From: Patescibacteria group bacterium UBA1449
GTDB taxonomy: Bacteria > Patescibacteriota > Microgenomatia > UBA1400 > UBA1449
Direction: 5' to 3'
Assembly: GCA_002335355.1 (NCBI GenBank)
Contig: DCTD01000027.1
Location: forward strand, 1-6,166
DNA: 6,166 bases
Shown here: piece by piece, positions 5,650 through 6,166 of the stretch
Position numbering within the stretch: the stretch's first letter is position 1
How the letters are laid out: each line of letters begins with the position of its first letter
Notes under the pieces: generated by a model
Seen by the model: only the letters and a program-made list of their open reading frames with translations
The model's database searches: none
What the model was told of the DNA's origin: nothing
Made by a program: the position numbers and the translations under genes

Positions 5650-5820
5650 ATGAAAGATTGTGGCGGATCATCAGCAGTATACGGGCTTGGTTTTGTTGGC
5701 GCTGCTGTCTACTATATCCAACACGCTAACAATGTTGGCGATGTTATTTTAGGAGTTTTAAAAGCAGTGGTGTGGCCGGCACTTCTCATTCACCGAGCTC
5801 TCGGGTCTTTGAACATGTAA
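5650..5820 (+). CDS. 56-residue membrane microprotein of a CPR-type family
   Basis: A 56-residue protein from ATG 5650 to TAA 5818. It begins MKDCGGSSAV, followed by YGLGFVGAAVYYIQHA (11-26), then NVGDVILGVLKAVVWPALLI (28-47) and the tail HRALGSLNM. I recall very similar short proteins, with the pattern CGG, YGLGF.GA..YY.QHA, GvlG.lKA.vWPA, in many Patescibacteria genomes; this is memory, not a search. The function is unknown. The sequence suggests two short amphipathic or membrane helices with conserved Trp-Pro in the second, and one cysteine near the N-terminus (C4). The gene has its own extended -10 promoter with leaderless geometry. It ends 26 bases before the stop of the convergent minus-strand Gmad2 gene. 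At 171 bases it falls below many gene-calling length cut-offs. Confidence 0.85.
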   Translation: MKDCGGSSAVYGLGFVGAAVYYIQHANNVGDVILGVLKAVVWPALLIHRALGSLNM

Positions 5821-5846
5821 TTCTTGCTTATTTGGACTTTTATTTT

Positions 5847-6166
5847 TTACTGTTCAAACCGAACCGGCAAGGTATAGGTATAGGCGTTTTCCGGTAGTCC
5901 AGAGGGATTAGCTTTTTCAAAACGTAAATAGCCAATCAGAGCCTCTTGGGGATTAAAGGTCAGTGTAGCCGAAAACGGAATCATCTCTTCAGTCATCCAA
6001 TCTTCTTCGGTTGCAGCTGCAGTTTGAGACAGTACTGTATTTTCAGCGGTAACAAGTGCCACCGGAAAACTCCCTTCAAAAAACCAGGTTCCAGGTGCTT
6101 GTCCGGTTACTGTTAGCGGGCTCGTAACTGTGGCTCCTGCTGTCGGTGAGGAAACAGTAATGGGTC
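5847..6166 (-). CDS. Gmad2 immunoglobulin-like domain protein (C-terminal part)
   Basis: The frame runs from the right edge to TAA at 5847-5849, giving 105 residues; the N-terminus lies outside the window. It begins PITVSSPTAGATVTSPLTVT, continues GQAPGTWFFEGSFPVALV, and ends GYLRFEKANPSGLPENAYTY then TLPVRFEQ. The opening I.V.SP..G..V.SPL.V.G.A.G.WFFE, the DWMT motif and the closing NPSGLPEN...LPVRF are typical of the Gmad2 domain (PF10648). That domain was first described at the end of spore germination GerM-type proteins and is frequent in CPR secreted proteins. A GTG at 6062 could serve as a start, but the domain clearly continues upstream, so it is not the real one. The full protein probably has an N-terminal signal or anchor and sits outside the cell. 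The ligand is unknown. Confidence 0.88.
   Translation of the reverse strand, partial: PITVSSPTAGATVTSPLTVTGQAPGTWFFEGSFPVALVTAENTVLSQTAAATEEDWMTEEMIPFSATLTFNPQEALIGYLRFEKANPSGLPENAYTYTLPVRFEQ

Noticed and set aside
1..6166. A dedicated multi-gene defence, toxin or secretion system
   Set aside because: The genes have separate promoters, mixed strands and no shared signature such as nuclease, ATPase, reverse transcriptase or toxin-antitoxin motifs; the evidence supports only a set of envelope-related genes.

Overview
This 6.2 kb stretch is moderately AT-rich and holds short genes for membrane and cell-surface proteins. There is no transposase, integrase, tRNA, rRNA or CRISPR array. The best taxonomic clues point to a Patescibacteria (Candidate Phyla Radiation) genome. 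They are a 56-residue membrane microprotein of a type I recall from many CPR genomes (5650-5820), a Gmad2-type immunoglobulin-like domain (5847 to the right edge), few Shine-Dalgarno sequences, and several -10 boxes exactly six bases before an ATG, which implies leaderless mRNAs. The phylum assignment is inference. TGG encodes Trp and both TAA and TGA end ORFs, so the standard bacterial code is assumed.

Layout, left to right. At 176-1732 is a large anchored surface protein with an N-terminal membrane anchor, a helical region, a Gly/Thr/Val-rich hydrophobic segment, a charged linker and a C-terminal beta-rich domain. At 1733-2104 is a decayed coding region with in-frame stops and one frameshift, whose end runs into the next gene. 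At 2094-2894 is a membrane-anchored protein with two similar-looking halves. At 2981-3163 is a 60-residue glycine-zipper protein with two membrane segments. At 3204-3758 is a multi-pass membrane gene whose frame is cut by one TAA at 3279; only the part from about 3333 may be expressed. At 3914-4672 on the minus strand is a CPBP (CAAX-type) intramembrane protease. Divergent from it, at 4785-5216, is a small NlpC/P60 peptidase. At 5309-5557 is a short gene with a good promoter and one in-frame TGA. At 5650-5820 is the CPR-type microprotein. From 5847 to the edge, on the minus strand, is the C-terminal part of a Gmad2-domain protein.

Nearly every intact product is predicted to sit in or outside the membrane or to act on the cell wall, so this looks like an envelope-related accessory region. 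Most genes seem to have their own promoter rather than forming one operon. I see no convincing evidence of a single new multi-gene system. The most notable features are three separately broken genes in under 4 kb, the leaderless promoter geometry, and the small genes that ordinary length cut-offs would miss.
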